This document shows, piece by piece, positions 62,180 to 64,000 of a stretch of DNA of 64,000 nt. The notes below the pieces were generated by a model. It worked only from the letters and a program-made list of their open reading frames with translations. It did no database searches and was not told the origin of the DNA. Source of the stretch: Desulfitobacterium dehalogenans ATCC 51507 (lineage in GTDB: Bacteria; Bacillota; Desulfitobacteriia; Desulfitobacteriales; Desulfitobacteriaceae); assembly GCF_000243155.2 (NCBI RefSeq), contig NC_018017.1:2232001-2296000 (forward strand), read 5' to 3'. How positions within the stretch are numbered: position 1 is the stretch's first letter; each line of letters begins with the position of its first letter. The position numbers and the translations under genes are program-made.

Positions 62180-62932
62180 ATGAGAGCACAATTCACCTTA
62201 ACCCCTAGTGAGTCAAAACGGCTCATCGCTAAAGGAGTAATGGCTTTGCCTACCATTCAGAAAGCACTTAAAAGTCATACGGTCATTCTTGCCGGAGGAA
62301 CGACCAACGGATTTCTTGTAGAAGAATTACTCAATGAAACGATTGAAGAAAAAACTCGTTACACTTTAGGCATGATTGCAGATGGAAAAACTGGAGAAAG
62401 TAAAGAAGAGAATCGCATCCATCCCTTCATTATTTCAAAAGGCAAGGCCCTTGATAAATCCGTTCATTGGAAAGAATTCCTTCCTCAATTAGAACCAGGA
62501 GATGTGTTCATCAAAGGCGGAAACGCCTTGGATTCTACAGGATTGGCGGCAGTGTTGGTCTCTAATTCCATGGCAGGTACTATTGGTGCAGCTTCAGGGC
62601 CGCTCTATGCCAGAGGTGTTCAACTGGTTGTTCCCATTGGACTTGAGAAGTTGATTCCTGATGTTCGTGAAGCCGTTGAATTTATGGCCTCAGCTCCTGC
62701 GGACACAGCTCTTGGTGCTAAAGTCGGTCTCGTCCCAATGCTTGGGGCGACAGTCGTTACTGAAATCACAGCTCTCGAAACCCTTTATAACGTTACCGCC
62801 AAATGCATTGGTGCCGGTGGTGTTTCTGGTTCTGAAGGGGCGGTTACACTGGTTATCGACGGTGAAGCTTCTGAAATAGAGAGAGCACTGTCCCATATCC
62901 AATCCTTCAAGGGAGAGCCACCCGTTCGTTAA
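62180..62932 (+). CDS. Conserved-looking protein of unknown function
   Basis: The 250-residue soluble protein has a nucleotide- or sugar-binding feel: VILAGGTTNGFLVEELL near residue 35, FIKGGNALDSTGLAAVLVSN near 115, IGAASGPLYARGVQLVVPIG, and a ferredoxin-like end with AKCIGAGGVSGSEGAVTLVI. The Gly-rich loops suggest an active-site pocket, but I do not recognise the family. Start ATG has GGAGG seven bases upstream. It is a single gene with its own terminator, divergent from the candidate RNA. Confidence 0.78.
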   Translation: MRAQFTLTPSESKRLIAKGVMALPTIQKALKSHTVILAGGTTNGFLVEELLNETIEEKTRYTLGMIADGKTGESKEENRIHPFIISKGKALDKSVHWKEFLPQLEPGDVFIKGGNALDSTGLAAVLVSNSMAGTIGAASGPLYARGVQLVVPIGLEKLIPDVREAVEFMASAPADTALGAKVGLVPMLGATVVTEITALETLYNVTAKCIGAGGVSGSEGAVTLVIDGEASEIERALSHIQSFKGEPPVR

Positions 62933-62939
62933 TCTATTT

Positions 62940-62971
62940 AAGGGCTGTTCATGGTTTAAACAGCCCTTTTT
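62940..62971 (+). terminator. Intrinsic terminator
   Basis: AAGGGCTGTT and AACAGCCCTT form the stem, then a T-run, directly after the 62180 gene. Confidence 0.92.
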
Positions 62972-63068
62972 CTTATCATACATTTTGCCAGATCGTCCAA
63001 AATCCCAATGTCCGGAATTTGGAAGTAACCAGCGAAGAATAAAGCAAATAATATAGAGTAATAGCGAA

Positions 63069-63112
63069 AACCAAACGGTTCCCAGCCTCTTGGGCTTAGA
63101 AACTGTTTGGTT
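63069..63112 (-). terminator. Terminator of the LysM gene
   Basis: AACCAAACGGTT and AACTGTTTGGTT form the stem with an inner CCCAG/TTGGG; the minus-strand RNA continues TTTTCGC. It lies about 37 bases after the stop. Confidence 0.82.
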
Positions 63113-63148
63113 CAAATTTATTCCACCTTAAAAATTCATTAATTTAGA

Positions 63149-63517
63149 TCATACACAAGGAATAATGAGAACTTGACCGGGAAAAATCAGATCGGGATTA
63201 CTGAGATTGTTGGCAAGGATAATAGCTTGCATCGTTGTACCGAATTTCTGAGCTATTTTATAGACGCTGTCCCCTCTTCTCACAACATAGGTGACCGGTT
63301 CCGGTGCAGGCGGGGGGCAAGGCGGAGGACATGGCGGGGGGCATGGCTGAGGGCAACAAAGATCATGATGGCTATGATGCATACTATGCATACCATGCAT
63401 ACTTTCATGACCATAGCAGGATTGATAAGGATTTCCCATATCCATAGTCACCTGACCAGGATGAAAACATAGACCCTGAGCAATATATCTATTTTGCATG
63501 TTCATCGGATGGTTCAT
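63149..63517 (-). CDS. LysM-domain protein with His/Met-rich and Cys-Pro repeat region, spore-coat-like
   Basis: The 122-residue protein has three parts: an N-terminal segment ending in a His/Met-rich run (HESMHGMHSMHHSHHD), a Cys/Pro repeat (CPQPCPPPCPPPCPPP), and one C-terminal LysM domain (YVVRRGDSVYKIAQKFGTTM ... NPDLIFPGQVLIIP). LysM binds peptidoglycan or the spore cortex; SafA-like coat proteins share this layout. There is no signal peptide, which fits assembly from inside the mother cell. GAGGAGG precedes the ATG. Metal binding by the His/Met/Cys region is possible. Confidence 0.85.
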   Translation of the reverse strand: MNHPMNMQNRYIAQGLCFHPGQVTMDMGNPYQSCYGHESMHGMHSMHHSHHDLCCPQPCPPPCPPPCPPPAPEPVTYVVRRGDSVYKIAQKFGTTMQAIILANNLSNPDLIFPGQVLIIPCV

Positions 63518-63773
63518 AAGATTTCCTCCTCAATTTATACAAGCATTCAAACACATACTTACCTGGATTCTATTCAAACCCATTCTTTCTGGCGTTTTCC
63601 TAATAGCAATATATGGAATTGCAGGAATAATGAGTATGTACCTTCAATTTTTTATTTTTATATAAAACATGCCTCTTAAGAGATCGATCTACCATAATAT
63701 AGTAATAAAAAATGAGACTTTTAGGGTGTATATAACAACTTCAGTTTTTTGAAAACAATTCTATAAAAGAGGA

Positions 63774-63802
63774 TTGACATTCATACAATAAAACTATAAG
63801 AT
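63774..63802 (+). promoter_or_regulatory. Predicted promoter of the lipoprotein gene
   Basis: TTGACA (63774-63779), a 17-base spacer and TAAGAT (63797-63802) lie about 110 bases before the coding start. Confidence 0.5.
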
Positions 63803-63846
63803 AATAAAAAATAGAATAGTTGTAGAATAGTAGTACAGTAGGTGTG

Positions 63847-63888
63847 AGGCATAAGTGCACCCCTGCGGAGGTGTATTTTTTATTGCCT
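63847..63888 (+). promoter_or_regulatory. Leader hairpin before the lipoprotein gene
   Basis: AGGCATAAGTGCACC pairs loosely with GGTGTATTTTTTATTGCCT. The inner GCACC/GGTGT stem is followed by six T residues and could act as a terminator, with the longer pairing as an alternative. Attenuation is possible. Confidence 0.4.
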
Positions 63889-63912
63889 AAATAAGAGGAG
63901 GTTTGTAGGAAA

Positions 63913-64000
63913 ATGAAAAAAGGTAGTTTAAAAAGAATGTTGGGAATTAGTTTAAGTCTTGTCTTGGCACTGGGCCTGGCCGGATGCGGCAGTACTGCGC
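63913..64000 (+). CDS. Lipoprotein, N-terminal part (3' end outside window)
   Basis: The frame opens with MKKGSLKRMLGISLSLVLAL and the lipobox LAGC (GLAGCGS), a lipoprotein signal peptide with cleavage before the cysteine at about residue 25. GAGGAGG lies about 11 bases before the ATG. Such starts are typical of ABC-transporter substrate-binding proteins in this group, but the mature part is beyond the window, so the ligand is unknown. Confidence 0.88.
   Translation, partial: MKKGSLKRMLGISLSLVLALGLAGCGSTA

Overview
The window reads as chromosome of a spore-forming, anaerobic, mid-GC Firmicute of the Desulfitobacterium/Peptococcaceae type. This is inferred from gene content, not from a database match. 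The signs are a bacterial CODH/acetyl-CoA synthase operon, ferredoxin-fused FixABCX electron-transfer flavoproteins, DnaD and DnaI-like replication proteins, DegS/DegU-type signalling, an FMN riboswitch in front of ribD-ribE-ribBA-ribH, tiny YjcZ-like sporulation proteins, purine-rich Shine-Dalgarno (SD) sites nearly everywhere, and frequent TTG and GTG starts. Most genes lie on the minus strand.

Layout. 1-2.8 kb: the end of a Crp/Fnr regulator, a small siroheme-motif/ferredoxin protein, a DMT exporter and its AraC-type regulator. 2.8-7.5 kb: an amino-acid salvage operon of a PepV-like dipeptidase and three tandem M42 aminopeptidases. 7.5-10.8 kb: a PASTA-carrying class B penicillin-binding protein and a rhomboid protease whose start codon is unusual. 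10.8-14.6 kb: fixABCX. 14.8-20 kb: a UPF0182 membrane protein, an anchored protein of unknown function and a phosphodiester glycosidase-domain protein. 20.3-26.9 kb: OsmC, GAPDH, three unknown membrane or exported proteins, DnaI-like and DnaD-like proteins, and an HD hydrolase. 26.9-31.9 kb: a beta-CASP nuclease-like protein, a DegS/DegU-like pair and an unknown acidic protein. 32.7-43.8 kb: the acs operon, in the order cooC-acsA-acsB-acsC-acsV-cooC-acsD-acsE. 44-51.4 kb: a DegV protein, tRNA-Pro, the riboflavin operon, a sigma factor and small proteins. 51.5-58.9 kb: clpB under a CtsR-like site, an anti-sigma-like remnant, a phosphohexomutase, a second DegV protein and a flavoprotein. 59-64 kb: small spore-type proteins, a GNAT, a 2-hydroxyacid dehydrogenase, a candidate structured RNA, an unknown conserved gene, a LysM protein and the start of a lipoprotein.

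The metabolic core fits together. The acs operon carries the carbonyl branch and methyl transfer of the Wood-Ljungdahl pathway, with its own nickel-insertion ATPases and corrinoid reactivase. FixABCX would supply low-potential electrons. The riboflavin operon supplies FMN/FAD for these flavoproteins.

The most unexpected signals are non-coding. (1) A 294-bp repeat occurs twice, 22 kb apart (31981-32274 and 54219-54512), each time between the terminator of one minus-strand unit and the promoter of the next. Its predicted three-way junction keeps one stem through two compensatory base-pair changes. (2) A free-standing, strongly promoted and terminated minus-strand transcript of about 335 nt (about 62077-61741) has its ends joined by a 16-bp helix, and I cannot match it to a known RNA class.
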